Positions 8,714 to 16,714 of a stretch of 64,000 bases of DNA are shown here, in pieces; the first letter of the stretch is position 1; every line of letters starts with the position of its first letter. This stretch comes from Halomonas llamarensis (lineage in GTDB: Bacteria; Pseudomonadota; Gammaproteobacteria; Pseudomonadales; Halomonadaceae). The notes below the pieces were generated by a model, which was not told where the DNA came from, searched no databases, and was given only the letters and a program-made list of their open reading frames with translations. Made by a program: the position numbers and the translations under genes. Location of the stretch: the NCBI RefSeq assembly GCF_023555005.1, contig NZ_JAMJPJ010000010.1, forward strand, positions 37,578 through 101,577, read 5' to 3'.

Positions 8714-9674
8714 AGTGAAAAACCTCCTGATTCTGCCGCGCCTGCGGGTGCAAAACGCCAATGCAATTTCCAGCCCAATGACCTGGGGCTTTCCTGCCAT
8801 GAGCGCTTTTGTGGGTTTGATGCACGCCCTTGAGCGCAAGCTCTATGCAGCAGGTATCAACGTTTCGCTCGGTAACGTCGGCGTTATTTGCCACGACTTT
8901 GACGCCCAAGCCACTGAAGGTGGCTACATTCGGGGCTTTCATTTGACCCGTAATCCAGTGGATAAAACCGGCGGCACGGCAGCGATTGTAGAAGAAGGGC
9001 GCATCCATCTGGATATCACGCTGATCTTCACGATTGATTCAGCCGCGTCAGAAAGTGAGCACGAGTACATCGCCGAAAAAATCGGCGAGATCGTTTCAGG
9101 AATGCGTGTTGCCGGTGGCAGCGTGATCCCTAATCGCAGCGTGCCAAGCCACAAACAACGCCCGCAATGGGTCGCGCTTGATGACAATGAAGAAAAGCGG
9201 CAAAAACAGTTTGCGAAGCTTAAGCGCCGCTGGTTGCCGGGCTTTGCGCTCACCCTGCGCGATGACTACCTCACCGAACACCACCAAACGCTGCAACAGC
9301 AAAACCCAGAGGCCAGTTTGCTGGATGCGTGGCTGGACCTTTCACGGCTCAACCACTATTGCGTCCTTGAAAATGAAGGCCAGTCCAACGAAAAGCCCGT
9401 TTGGCAGGTGCAGCGCCCCTATCGCGGCTGGCTGGTGCCTATCCCCGTGGGTTACGGCGCTATTTCTGACCTTTTCCCGCCCGGAGAAGTGGCCAATGCC
9501 CGTGATGCCCAAACCCAGTTTCGCTTTGTTGAAAGCGTCTACTCCATTGGCGAATGGGTCAGCCCGCACCGCATGAAGCAACCTGAAGACCTGCTTTGGT
9601 ACGTTGATAACGACGAAGAAGCGGGGCTCTATCGACTCAACAACGATTACCACCTTCGCGCCTCAGCACAGTAA
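8706..9674 (+). CDS. csy2: Type I-F Csy2 (Cas5f)
   Basis: Csy2 is the Cas5-type subunit that pairs with Csy1 at the 5' handle of the crRNA. I start it at the ATG at 8706 (322 residues) because an AGGAGG ends 8 nt before it; the GTG at 8697 and ATG at 8700 fall in or beside that ribosome site. The gene overlaps csy1 by 8 nt. Typical I-F features include an N-terminal strand followed by the NANAISSPMTWGFPA segment. Nothing suggests truncation. Confidence 0.93.
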   Translation: MSEVKNLLILPRLRVQNANAISSPMTWGFPAMSAFVGLMHALERKLYAAGINVSLGNVGVICHDFDAQATEGGYIRGFHLTRNPVDKTGGTAAIVEEGRIHLDITLIFTIDSAASESEHEYIAEKIGEIVSGMRVAGGSVIPNRSVPSHKQRPQWVALDDNEEKRQKQFAKLKRRWLPGFALTLRDDYLTEHHQTLQQQNPEASLLDAWLDLSRLNHYCVLENEGQSNEKPVWQVQRPYRGWLVPIPVGYGAISDLFPPGEVANARDAQTQFRFVESVYSIGEWVSPHRMKQPEDLLWYVDNDEEAGLYRLNNDYHLRASAQ

Positions 9675-9689
9675 ACAAGGAGCTTAATC

Positions 9690-10715
9690 ATGGCTAAAAA
9701 CGACACCCTTAAAACCGCGTCCGTCCTCGCCTTTGAGCGCAAGCTCGACCCCTCCGATGCCCTGCTTTATGCCAGCAGCTGGGAAAAGCGCCAAGATAAT
9801 CAGCAGTGGCAGCCGGTAGAAGTGCGCGAAAAATCGGTGCGCGGCACCATCTCCAATCGCCTGAAAGCCAAAGACCAAGACCCCGCTAAGCTAGACGCGC
9901 AGATTGAAAACCCTAACCTGCAAACTGTCGATGTCGCCACGCTGCCCCATCATGCAGACACTTTAGTTACTCGTTTTACGCTGCGCGTATTGGCCGGTGC
10001 TGGAACGCCCTCAGCCTGTAATAATGCGGAGTACCAAGCCAAGTTGGAACAAGCAGTCGCCGAATATAAGCAAGCCCAAGGCTTCGGCGAGCTGGCCCAT
10101 CGCTATGCCAATAACCTCGCGAACGGTCGCTTTCTATGGCGTAACCGCATGGGCGCCGAGCAAGTCGAGGTCAGTGTTCGTCAATTGGCCCAGGGCAAAA
10201 CCACCAAAGAGTGGACGTTTGATGCACTGTCGCTTTCGTTGCGGGCTTTCGAGGACACCGCCGAGCTTAAAGAGCTCGCCGAAGTTATCGCCTCTGCGTT
10301 GGCGGGTGAACAGCACTTACTGCTAGAAGTAGTGGCCTATGTGCGCGTGGGCAGTGGCCAGGAAGTGTTCCCGTCTCAAGAGCTGATTCTTGAACGGGGC
10401 CGGGGCGACAAGAGCAAAACGCTTTATCACGTGAGCCAGATTGCCGGTATTCACTCGCAGAAACTGGGTAACGCCATTCGTACCATCGACACCTGGTACC
10501 CCAATGAGAACGATGAAGACCTTGGGCCTATTGCCGTAGAACCCTATGGCTCGGTGACTACCCAAGGCAAAGCGTACCGCCAGCCCAAGCAGAAAGCTGA
10601 TTTCTATTCACTCCTGGATAACTGGATGATCAAAGACCAAGTGCCTTCTAAAGAGGATCAGCACTTTGTGATGGCAACGCTGATTCGCGGTGGCGTGTTC
10701 GGCGAAGCGGGGTAA
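9690..10715 (+). CDS. csy3: Type I-F Csy3 (Cas7f) backbone subunit
   Basis: Csy3 is the Cas7-type RNA-binding protein; six copies form the backbone along the 32-nt guide of the I-F complex. The 341-residue product has the usual N-terminus ([19 protein letters not shown]) and a later segment [11 protein letters not shown] strong AAGGAG ribosome site precedes the ATG, which fits the need for many copies. It lies 15 bp after csy2 and 3 bp before csy4. Confidence 0.95.
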   Translation: MAKNDTLKTASVLAFERKLDPSDALLYASSWEKRQDNQQWQPVEVREKSVRGTISNRLKAKDQDPAKLDAQIENPNLQTVDVATLPHHADTLVTRFTLRVLAGAGTPSACNNAEYQAKLEQAVAEYKQAQGFGELAHRYANNLANGRFLWRNRMGAEQVEVSVRQLAQGKTTKEWTFDALSLSLRAFEDTAELKELAEVIASALAGEQHLLLEVVAYVRVGSGQEVFPSQELILERGRGDKSKTLYHVSQIAGIHSQKLGNAIRTIDTWYPNENDEDLGPIAVEPYGSVTTQGKAYRQPKQKADFYSLLDNWMIKDQVPSKEDQHFVMATLIRGGVFGEAG

Positions 10716-10718
10716 GCC

Positions 10719-11288
10719 ATGGATCACTATATCGACATTCGTTTAAGGCCCGACCCTGACTTTGCCCCGGCAATGTTAATGGGCGCGCTTTATAACAAGC
10801 TGCACCGGGCGCTGTTTGATTTACAGGCTGCGGACGTAGGCGTCAGCTTCCCTGGCCATAAGCACGGTGTTCGCGCTCGAACGCTGGGCGATCACCTTCG
10901 CCTGCACGGCACTCAGGCACGCTTGCAGCAGCTAAGGAGCGCGGAATGGCTAACCGGTATGCGCGATCACACCCAGGTGAGCGAGGTGCTTGCGGTACCT
11001 GCGGGTGCTCAACATATCAACGTGGCGCGTAAGCAGTTCAATACGGGCAGCCCAAGTCGTGCCAAGCGCTACGCCAAGCGGCATGACATTTCGGAAGAGG
11101 AAGCGCAGCAGATTTACGCCAAGTTGGCCGAACGGCGTATTGAGCTCCCTTTTGTGCAGATCAATAGCCGCTCCACCCAGCAGCGCTTTAGCCTGTTTAT
11201 TGAACATGGAAAACCAGCCGCGTCTACCACGGAGGGCACGTTCAGCCATTACGGGCTAAGCCCCAACGCCACGGTGCCCTGGTTTTGA
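10719..11288 (+). CDS. cas6f: Type I-F crRNA endoribonuclease Csy4 (Cas6f)
   Basis: Csy4 binds the repeat hairpin, cuts 3' of it and stays on the mature crRNA. The 189 residues align by eye with Pseudomonas aeruginosa Csy4 over the whole length (MDHYIDIRLRPDPDF at the start, VPWF at the end). The general-base histidine is His29 (NKLHRAL), and the catalytic serine region is Ser150/Ser152 (INSRSTQQRF). The array repeats carry the matching CTGCC/GGCAG stem. It is the last cas gene and is followed by a hairpin terminator in the leader. Confidence 0.96.
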   Translation: MDHYIDIRLRPDPDFAPAMLMGALYNKLHRALFDLQAADVGVSFPGHKHGVRARTLGDHLRLHGTQARLQQLRSAEWLTGMRDHTQVSEVLAVPAGAQHINVARKQFNTGSPSRAKRYAKRHDISEEEAQQIYAKLAERRIELPFVQINSRSTQQRFSLFIEHGKPAASTTEGTFSHYGLSPNATVPWF

Positions 11289-11321
11289 CCCTTTTTTCTA
11301 GCATGAAAATAGGCCACTAAT

Positions 11322-11334
11322 AATCAACCACTTA
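11322..11334 (+). promoter_or_regulatory. Distal IHF site in CRISPR leader
   Basis: AATCAACCACTTA matches the IHF consensus WATCAANNNNTTR at every position and ends 83 bp before the first repeat. IHF is known to bend I-F and I-E leaders for spacer integration. It abuts the stem of the cas terminator. Confidence 0.7.
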
Positions 11335-11370
11335 GCGGTATTGCTCAAAAAAGGGTGATACCGCTTTTTT
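11334..11370 (+). terminator. Rho-independent terminator of the cas operon, inside the leader
   Basis: AGCGGTAT (11334-11341) pairs with ATACCGCT (11358-11365); the stem can be extended by wobble pairs, and a run of six T follows. It lies 46 bp after csy4 and would separate cas transcription from array transcription. Confidence 0.75.
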
Positions 11371-11383
11371 CGGCTAAAGCTCT

Positions 11384-11411
11384 TTAACAATCAACACGTT
11401 AATTTTGATAT
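11384..11411 (+). promoter_or_regulatory. Candidate promoter of the CRISPR array
   Basis: TTAACA (11384-11389) and TGATAT (11406-11411) are 16 bp apart, giving a start near the first base of repeat 1. The region is AT-rich and lies downstream of the terminator. Supported only by motif inspection. Confidence 0.45.
11389..11401 (+). promoter_or_regulatory. Proximal IHF site in CRISPR leader
   Basis: AATCAACACGTTA is a second exact match to WATCAANNNNTTR, ending 16 bp before the first repeat. It also lies between the candidate -35 and -10 of the array promoter, so IHF binding and transcription may exclude each other. Confidence 0.7.
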
Positions 11412-11417
11412 GCTCTA

Positions 11418-14400
11418 GTTCGCTGCCGCCCAGGCAGCTCAGAAAACCCCTTGATTGATGGTGTCCCAGGTGTACGGGTTCGCTGCCGCCCAGGCAGCTC
11501 AGAAAAGAACGCCGCCAACGGGCTGCTAACGCTGAACGTTCGCTGCCGCCCAGGCAGCTCAGAAAATTCAAATGAGCGTGGAGCCGCCTCAAGGCTTGTT
11601 CGCTGCCGCCCAGGCAGCTCAGAAAGGCCATCGCATCGGTCAATGTCACCAAAAGGCGTTCGCTGCCGCCCAGGCAGCTCAGAAAACAGTGCGGACACTC
11701 TTTCGACGTCCAGCGGTGTTCGCTGCCGCCCAGGCAGCTCAGAAACTACCCATTTCTGTCTCACTTGCGTCCAACAGGTTCGCTGCCGCCCAGGCAGCTC
11801 AGAAATGATGGTGGGCGCCACCCATGCCCGCGATCACGTTCGCTGCCGCCCAGGCAGCTCAGAAATTGCAGCGGCCAATGGCTTCATAGTTGATTGGGTT
11901 CGCTGCCGCCCAGGCAGCTCAGAAAATGAAGGGTGGCGGGTAGAAAAAGGGGATAACGTTCGCTGCCGCCCAGGCAGCTCAGAAAATGTCTCAATGGCCT
12001 CCTTGGCTGCTCCCCAAGTTCGCTGCCGCCCAGGCAGCTCAGAAACAGAGCATTGCACTGTTGCGGCTCGGCGGGTTGTTCGCTGCCGCCCAGGCAGCTC
12101 AGAAAATGCCCATGGCGTTACCGTTGAAGCTAGCCACGTTCGCTGCCGCCCAGGCAGCTCAGAAAGTGAGCTAATGATAGCGGTGAACGACTTTAACGTT
12201 CGCTGCCGCCCAGGCAGCTCAGAAACGCCAGATCCTCGCCGAGCTGGTACCCGCACTGTTCGCTGCCGCCCAGGCAGCTCAGAAAGTTCGTGGGCTATTG
12301 CAAAACGTCAAGCCCGCGTTCGCTGCCGCCCAGGCAGCTCAGAAAGACAACCGCGCGGGGCTGATTGCCGCGATGATGTTCGCTGCCGCCCAGGCAGCTC
12401 AGAAAATTGAATCATTTCGTGCTGACACCGTTTTCCGGTTCGCTGCCGCCCAGGCAGCTCAGAAACAACAGCCCACGCAACCAAGCGGCTTTGTGCCGTT
12501 CGCTGCCGCCCAGGCAGCTCAGAAAGCCTGGGATACGCCGCTATCCATACCGAGCCCGTTCGCTGCCGCCCAGGCAGCTCAGAAAGTTAGCGTCGAGCGC
12601 ATCGAGCAAGCTTTCGAGTTCGCTGCCGCCCAGGCAGCTCAGAAATACGGCAATGCGTTTGGCGAACAGGCCAAAGGGTTCGCTGCCGCCCAGGCAGCTC
12701 AGAAAATGAAGGGTGGCGGGTAGAAAAAGGGGATAACGTTCGCTGCCGCCCAGGCAGCTCAGAAACTCGGGTCGCTTAAATCCATGTATTCTGCTGAGTT
12801 CGCTGCCGCCCAGGCAGCTCAGAAAAGATCGTTCCCCTTGGCGTCCGCGAAGCCGCCGTTCGCTGCCGCCCAGGCAGCTCAGAAAAGTCTTCATACTGAG
12901 CGTCTGTCACACCGTTGGTTCGCTGCCGCCCAGGCAGCTCAGAAATACAAAAACCGCCCAGGCGGGCCGGATTGCCGTTCGCTGCCGCCCAGGCAGCTCA
13001 GAAACTGAGAGTGCTGGCAACAGGGCGGCGCGGCGCGTTCGCTGCCGCCCAGGCAGCTCAGAAAAATTGGGCGTATCAGGTGCGCGACGTTGCCGCGTTC
13101 GCTGCCGCCCAGGCAGCTCAGAAAATTCAAGCCGAGTGCGAAAAAACAAGGGGATGGTTCGCTGCCGCCCAGGCAGCTCAGAAAAGATTAAACAGCCCCC
13201 CTCAGACAGCGCCAACGTTCGCTGCCGCCCAGGCAGCTCAGAAATGATAGCGCAACTCGCCATTGGCGTCGATATAAGTTCGCTGCCGCCCAGGCAGCTC
13301 AGAAACTTGTCACCGCACAACGTCACATCGTTGAGCCGTTCGCTGCCGCCCAGGCAGCTCAGAAACGAAACTTTTCCACCGATAAATTTAACCTCAAGTT
13401 CGCTGCCGCCCAGGCAGCTCAGAAAGTAACGGTGCGTAGCAGGGTTAAGCTATTGAAGTTCGCTGCCGCCCAGGCAGCTCAGAAATCAGATAATACGCAC
13501 TCAACTTGTGTCACTCCGTTCGCTGCCGCCCAGGCAGCTCAGAAAGACAACGCAAAAGAGCAAATCTACAACCGCCTGTTCGCTGCCGCCCAGGCAGCTC
13601 AGAAATAGAGCCAGTAGGCGAATGGATGGATACAAGAGTTCGCTGCCGCCCAGGCAGCTCAGAAACGGTCAAGCTGTGGACAATCGAGCGCATCAAAGTT
13701 CGCTGCCGCCCAGGCAGCTCAGAAATATCAAGACGCTTGCGCCGGTGCGCGCAATCAGTTCGCTGCCGCCCAGGCAGCTCAGAAAACTTGGGCGAGGCCA
13801 GCATCGCGGGCTTGCTCGTTCGCTGCCGCCCAGGCAGCTCAGAAAAATGCGCAAGGTAGTGCCAGCCAATCGAAAGTGTTCGCTGCCGCCCAGGCAGCTC
13901 AGAAACATTATATTAGGCCCGAGCACGACATGCCCCAGTTCGCTGCCGCCCAGGCAGCTCAGAAAGTCAGCATCCTGGCCGAAGAAATCGCCGAAGGGTT
14001 CGCTGCCGCCCAGGCAGCTCAGAAATTCGGTGACGTGGGGGGTGGTGGCTATAACTTGTTCGCTGCCGCCCAGGCAGCTCAGAAAAAGAGGGCTACAAGC
14101 GAAGGGGCGCGCAAAAGGTTCGCTGCCGCCCAGGCAGCTCAGAAATTAGCGGATGGCCTGCTACGCTGCGGGCCTTGGTTCGCTGCCGCCCAGGCAGCTC
14201 AGAAACAGCGCGTCGCGGCGCTTCATCCGATGGTGGCGTTCGCTGCCGCCCAGGCAGCTCAGAAAATAATACGCTATCAACTTGTGTCACTCCGGCGGTT
14301 CGCTGCCGCCCAGGCAGCTCAGAAAAGCGCGATAGCCGCTTCAAGATCAGCGGTTTCGTTCGCTGCCGCCCAGGCAGCTCAGAAAAAGTCAACACTGCCA

Positions 14401-14625
14401 GCCGCGTGAATAACCTCGTTCGCTGCCGCCCAGGCAGCTCAGAAAAGGCGGCGTTAAACAGCGAACAGCAAGCGCAAGTTCGCTGCCGCCCAGGCAGCTC
14501 AGAAACGCAGGATTTGAGTTAATAGACAATACAAACGGTTCGCTGCCGCCCAGGCAGCTCAGAAACAATCACAAGGCTGGATTGTCAGTGACACGGCGTT
14601 CGCTGCCGCCCAGGCAGCTCAGAAA
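11418..14625 (+). CRISPR. Type I-F CRISPR array, 54 repeats and 53 spacers
   Basis: The 28-bp repeat starts GTTCGCTGCC and ends GCAGCTCAGAAA, a variant of the usual I-F repeat. Its hairpin is CTGCC-GCCCA-GGCAG, so the Csy4-recognised stem is kept and the loop is changed. All 54 copies appear identical, including the last. Spacers are 32 nt except spacer 26 (31 nt, 12946-12976) and spacer 31 (33 nt, 13245-13277). Spacers 9 and 22 are identical, and spacers 35 and 48 overlap by 28 nt. The leader, csy4 and IHF sites are on the left, so spacer 1 is the newest. I could not search the spacers for targets. Confidence 0.99.
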
Positions 14626-14704
14626 TGTTGGCGCGGTCATTGAGTGCAGCCAAAAAACTTCGGGATCGCACCTTCAGCGTGTAAGTATTATATATTTCAA
14701 ATGC

Positions 14705-14794
14705 TTATAGATTTATGCACTTTGCACTTCTTGCATGGTTTTCACCCAGTAGCGCATCCGCCACATCGGGAAACAATTCCGAGTCGATTTTCAT
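14705..14794 (-). pseudogene. Remnant of an AbiEii-like toxin gene
   Basis: A 29-codon ORF starts with an ATGA overlap on the stop of the AbiEi-like antitoxin gene, exactly where the toxin gene of such pairs begins. Its first residues (MKIDSELFPDVADALLGENH) resemble the N-terminus of AbiEii/AbiGii-type nucleotidyltransferase toxins as I recall them. After about 20 codons the resemblance ends and a stop follows; 80 bp further on the CRISPR array begins. I infer that a deletion removed the toxin body. The resemblance rests on a very short stretch. Confidence 0.5.
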
Positions 14795-15207
14795 GCAGAG
14801 GATTGCTCGATACCCAATCGATATTTGCCGTAAGCAATCTGCCGATTAAATGGGCCTTTCACCTTGACCATCACTCTCGCCGGAATTTGTGTACGGCCCG
14901 CCTGATAAGCCTTTTCTGCACTGGCTGGCTCCCACTGCACCCCAAGGCGATTCAATGCCTCTTTGGCAGCCTGGTCAAAGCCACCGGGCGCCGCAATCAT
15001 TGGTTTGCCCGTAATACGGTTTTGGCGCGCTTTGGCATATAGCCCCTTACCAATACGAACTAATCGCCCCTGCGCTTCTAATTGCCGAAGCACACGGCCA
15101 ACTTGGTCATAACCACCCAGTGCAGCGAAATCATCACGTAGAAAAACCATTCGCCGACTTTTGCGAATTTTGTCACGAATGCGTGACTCAAGCGTTTGAG
15201 TGGTCAT
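14791..15207 (-). CDS. AbiEi-like type IV antitoxin (DUF6088 family), orphan
   Basis: This 138-residue protein has a winged-helix N-terminal part (ESRIRDKIRKSRRMVFLRDD then DQVGRVLRQLEAQG) and a small basic C-terminal domain. It fits the DUF6088 group of AbiEi-like antitoxins, which repress their own promoter and counter a nucleotidyltransferase toxin. Length looks complete. The ATG is preceded by GGAGG at a good spacing. Only a stub of the toxin gene follows, so the antitoxin is probably an orphan. It reads towards the CRISPR array. Confidence 0.75.
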   Translation of the reverse strand: MTTQTLESRIRDKIRKSRRMVFLRDDFAALGGYDQVGRVLRQLEAQGRLVRIGKGLYAKARQNRITGKPMIAAPGGFDQAAKEALNRLGVQWEPASAEKAYQAGRTQIPARVMVKVKGPFNRQIAYGKYRLGIEQSSA

Positions 15208-15612
15208 GTAACACCTCCAGCAGCTTGATTACGACAGAACTTTACTCTATACCTTCAGACTTTAAAAAACAAAAAACACGACATCAAAAAAAATATAGAT
15301 ATTGTTTTTAACTATAAAAATCAAATAATTATTGCTTAAATAAAAAAATAACAGTGCCGCACACTTTCTGCAGAATACTTCTTACTTGTGAGCCGAAAAG
15401 CAAGCACGGTGCTGCGCTTAATGTTTGAATTCAGGGATAAAGGAGCCCGCGAAAATCCGCATGGCGTTGAGCCACAAAGGTAAGAGCGGCGGCATCTTCC
15501 TCCCAATTAAACTCCCGATCCCCGCACCCGCGGGGCTGAACCGATCACGCTAGCAGTTGCCGTGCCCGCCAAGGCGCGATCCCATGAAATGCTGCGCCCG
15601 TTAACGTTTCGC
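15208..15612. other. Intergenic flank with AT-rich stretch and relic I-E repeat
   Basis: No convincing gene lies in these 405 bp. 15240-15360 is very AT-rich and probably holds the promoter of the AbiEi-like gene; it includes an exact match to the IHF consensus at 15319-15331, which may be chance in such sequence. 15516-15583 holds a relic repeat described separately. From 15400 to 15515 I see only weak, worn similarity to that repeat near 15451-15475. Confidence 0.6.
15516..15543 (+). repeat. Solitary relic repeat of type I-E sequence
   Basis: The 28-bp element begins CGATCCCCGCACCC and ends GCGGGGCTGAACCG. It has the CCCCGC/GCGGGG hairpin and the conserved 3' end TGAACCG of type I-E repeats, with only a few differences from common members as I recall them. 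Exactly 61 bp downstream, one I-E repeat-spacer unit, CGATCCC recurs at 15577-15583 and then diverges, as a decayed second repeat would. No I-E cas genes are in the window. Confidence 0.6.
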
Positions 15613-15921
15613 CTAACCCTCGCCGTCCTCGTTATCTTCGGGTGAGGGTTCGAAGGCGCGTTTGTCATCAGGTAGGCGGACGTAGTCGCTCAGCGTGAGC
15701 TTGCCGAGCTGCTTTAGCCGTTGTTCGTTGGCGTCGATAATAGCCACAACCTTGCCAATGCTGACCGCGTCATCCTCGCGATAGGCGTCGACTTCTACGC
15801 GGATGACGTGCTGTTGGTAGCGCGCGGAGAGGATGTCCCCTGGGCCTGTTTGGGCATGCGGGGCGTTATCGTGTGAAAAGACGGCCGTGACGCTTTGCTC
15901 ACCGGGGGGCGTCCCGTTCAA
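15613..15921 (-). CDS. Hypothetical acidic-tailed protein, apparently frameshifted at its start
   Basis: I do not recognise this 102-residue protein; it has a central VIRVEVDAYREDDAVS segment and a very acidic C-terminus. In this frame the only start is a TTG at 15921 without a ribosome site. Upstream, an ATG at 15934 has a perfectly placed AAGGAG but reads into a stop after 11 codons. Removing one C from the C6 run (15904-15909) would join the two into a 106-residue protein. I infer a frameshift, real or from sequencing. Confidence 0.55.
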   Translation of the reverse strand: MNGTPPGEQSVTAVFSHDNAPHAQTGPGDILSARYQQHVIRVEVDAYREDDAVSIGKVVAIIDANEQRLKQLGKLTLSDYVRLPDDKRAFEPSPEDNEDGEG

Positions 15922-15963
15922 TGTGTTGATGCATCGTGTGTCTCCTTGCTTACATGCGGGACC

Positions 15964-16518
15964 CTAAAGGGTAGTGCGGCGGCTTAACGCCTTCCAGCGC
16001 GTTGGGCAAGCATTGAGCCGATGGAGGAAATCGCTGATTGCGTCGCCATCGAGCTCAGGATCAAACCCGCCGAGCTTCTCTAGCCAGCTCCGGTGAATAA
16101 CGATGTAGGGCGGGTGCGCCTGGGCAGAGGCTAAAAAGCGATGCAGTAACTGCGTAGGAAGCGCAGGCAGCGGTAGCCCAACGAGCATGGCATCGATAAC
16201 GTAAGCGTCTAGCTTTGCGGTTAAGCCCGCCCATGCATCAGGCGCTAACGGCGTTGCCTGCAGCGCGATAATCACCCATTCGGTTTTTAACTTCGCAATG
16301 GCGAGGTTAAAGCGTGCCCCCAGCAAAAGCGTCGGCGTTACCAAAAACTGGGCGTGGTAATGATGTTGGAGGCGCTTTGAGCGCGGGTCTGGTTGTAACG
16401 TGGTAATCACGATGGGGGCGTTGGCTATTTCATTGTGGGGCGAGCGTATATTCGCCAAGTGGCGTGGTAGCTGGGCACCGGTCACTAGTGCATCGAGGAT
16501 AAAGCAAGCAGGCCCCAT
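15964..16518 (-). CDS. Divergent glycosyltransferase-2-like protein
   Basis: This 184-residue product looks like a worn family-2 glycosyltransferase core. ARFNLAIAKLKTEWVIIAL corresponds to the N-x-G-x-x-x-A segment before the metal-binding DxD, but the DxD is absent (ALQATPLAPDAW). PPYIVIHRSWLEKLGGFDPEL matches the GGFD segment. The missing DxD argues against normal catalysis. It precedes the frameshifted gene by about 30 bp on the same strand and may share its transcript. The assignment is tentative. Confidence 0.5.
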   Translation of the reverse strand: MGPACFILDALVTGAQLPRHLANIRSPHNEIANAPIVITTLQPDPRSKRLQHHYHAQFLVTPTLLLGARFNLAIAKLKTEWVIIALQATPLAPDAWAGLTAKLDAYVIDAMLVGLPLPALPTQLLHRFLASAQAHPPYIVIHRSWLEKLGGFDPELDGDAISDFLHRLNACPTRWKALSRRTTL

Positions 16519-16562
16519 TAGCCGGTCCTCTTAAAGGCATTCCGCCTCTATGTATGTTTTCA

Positions 16563-16618
16563 GCCATGATCGCTTTCATGGCGAAAAATGAATCCATCAC
16601 TTTATTTGTAATAAAGTG
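16563..16618. promoter_or_regulatory. Two perfect inverted repeats upstream of the glycosyltransferase-like gene
   Basis: GCCATGA-TCGCTT-TCATGGC (16563-16582) and CACTTTAT-TTGTA-ATAAAGTG (16598-16618) are adjacent. The first lies about 45-64 bp before the start at 16518 and may be an operator. Neither is followed by a T run in the right direction. Confidence 0.4.
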
Positions 16619-16683
16619 TAGTGCTTGGTTCGCTTTTGTATCAATCGTTTTTTCGTAGGAAATTACGCAGCGTTAGCATTAGT

Positions 16684-16700
16684 TGCGCTTATTTGGTGCA
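16684..16700 (+). promoter_or_regulatory. NtrC-binding site 1 upstream of glnA
   Basis: TGCGCTTATTTGGTGCA fits the NtrC consensus TGCACYNNNNNRGTGCA with one mismatch. It lies about 160 bp upstream of the sigma-54 promoter and 31 bp (about three helical turns) from site 2. Confidence 0.75.
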
Positions 16701-16714
16701 GGTGTCTTAGTTGA

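Noticed and set aside
12946..12976. Spacer 26 as a terminator within the array
   Set aside because: Its palindrome is short and has no T tract; it has nearly the normal length of a spacer between perfect repeats.
11451..14522. Long open frames on both strands with repeating FAAAQAAQK, VRCRPGSSE, SLPPRQLRK or SELPGRQRT units
   Set aside because: They are readings of the 28-bp CRISPR repeat in different frames; the 60-bp period keeps frames open by chance.
14644..15042. 132-codon plus-strand frame next to the array, at first taken as a possible accessory CRISPR gene
   Set aside because: It lies antisense to the AbiEi-like gene and its sequence has no domain features.
15319..15331. IHF consensus match as a second active CRISPR leader
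   Set aside because: It lies in very AT-rich sequence where such a match is likely by chance, and no intact array follows.
15516..15543. Reading the relic repeat as an ordinary terminator hairpin
   Set aside because: No T tract follows on either strand, and the 3' TGAACCG end plus the 61-bp recurrence of CGATCCC fit a I-E repeat better.
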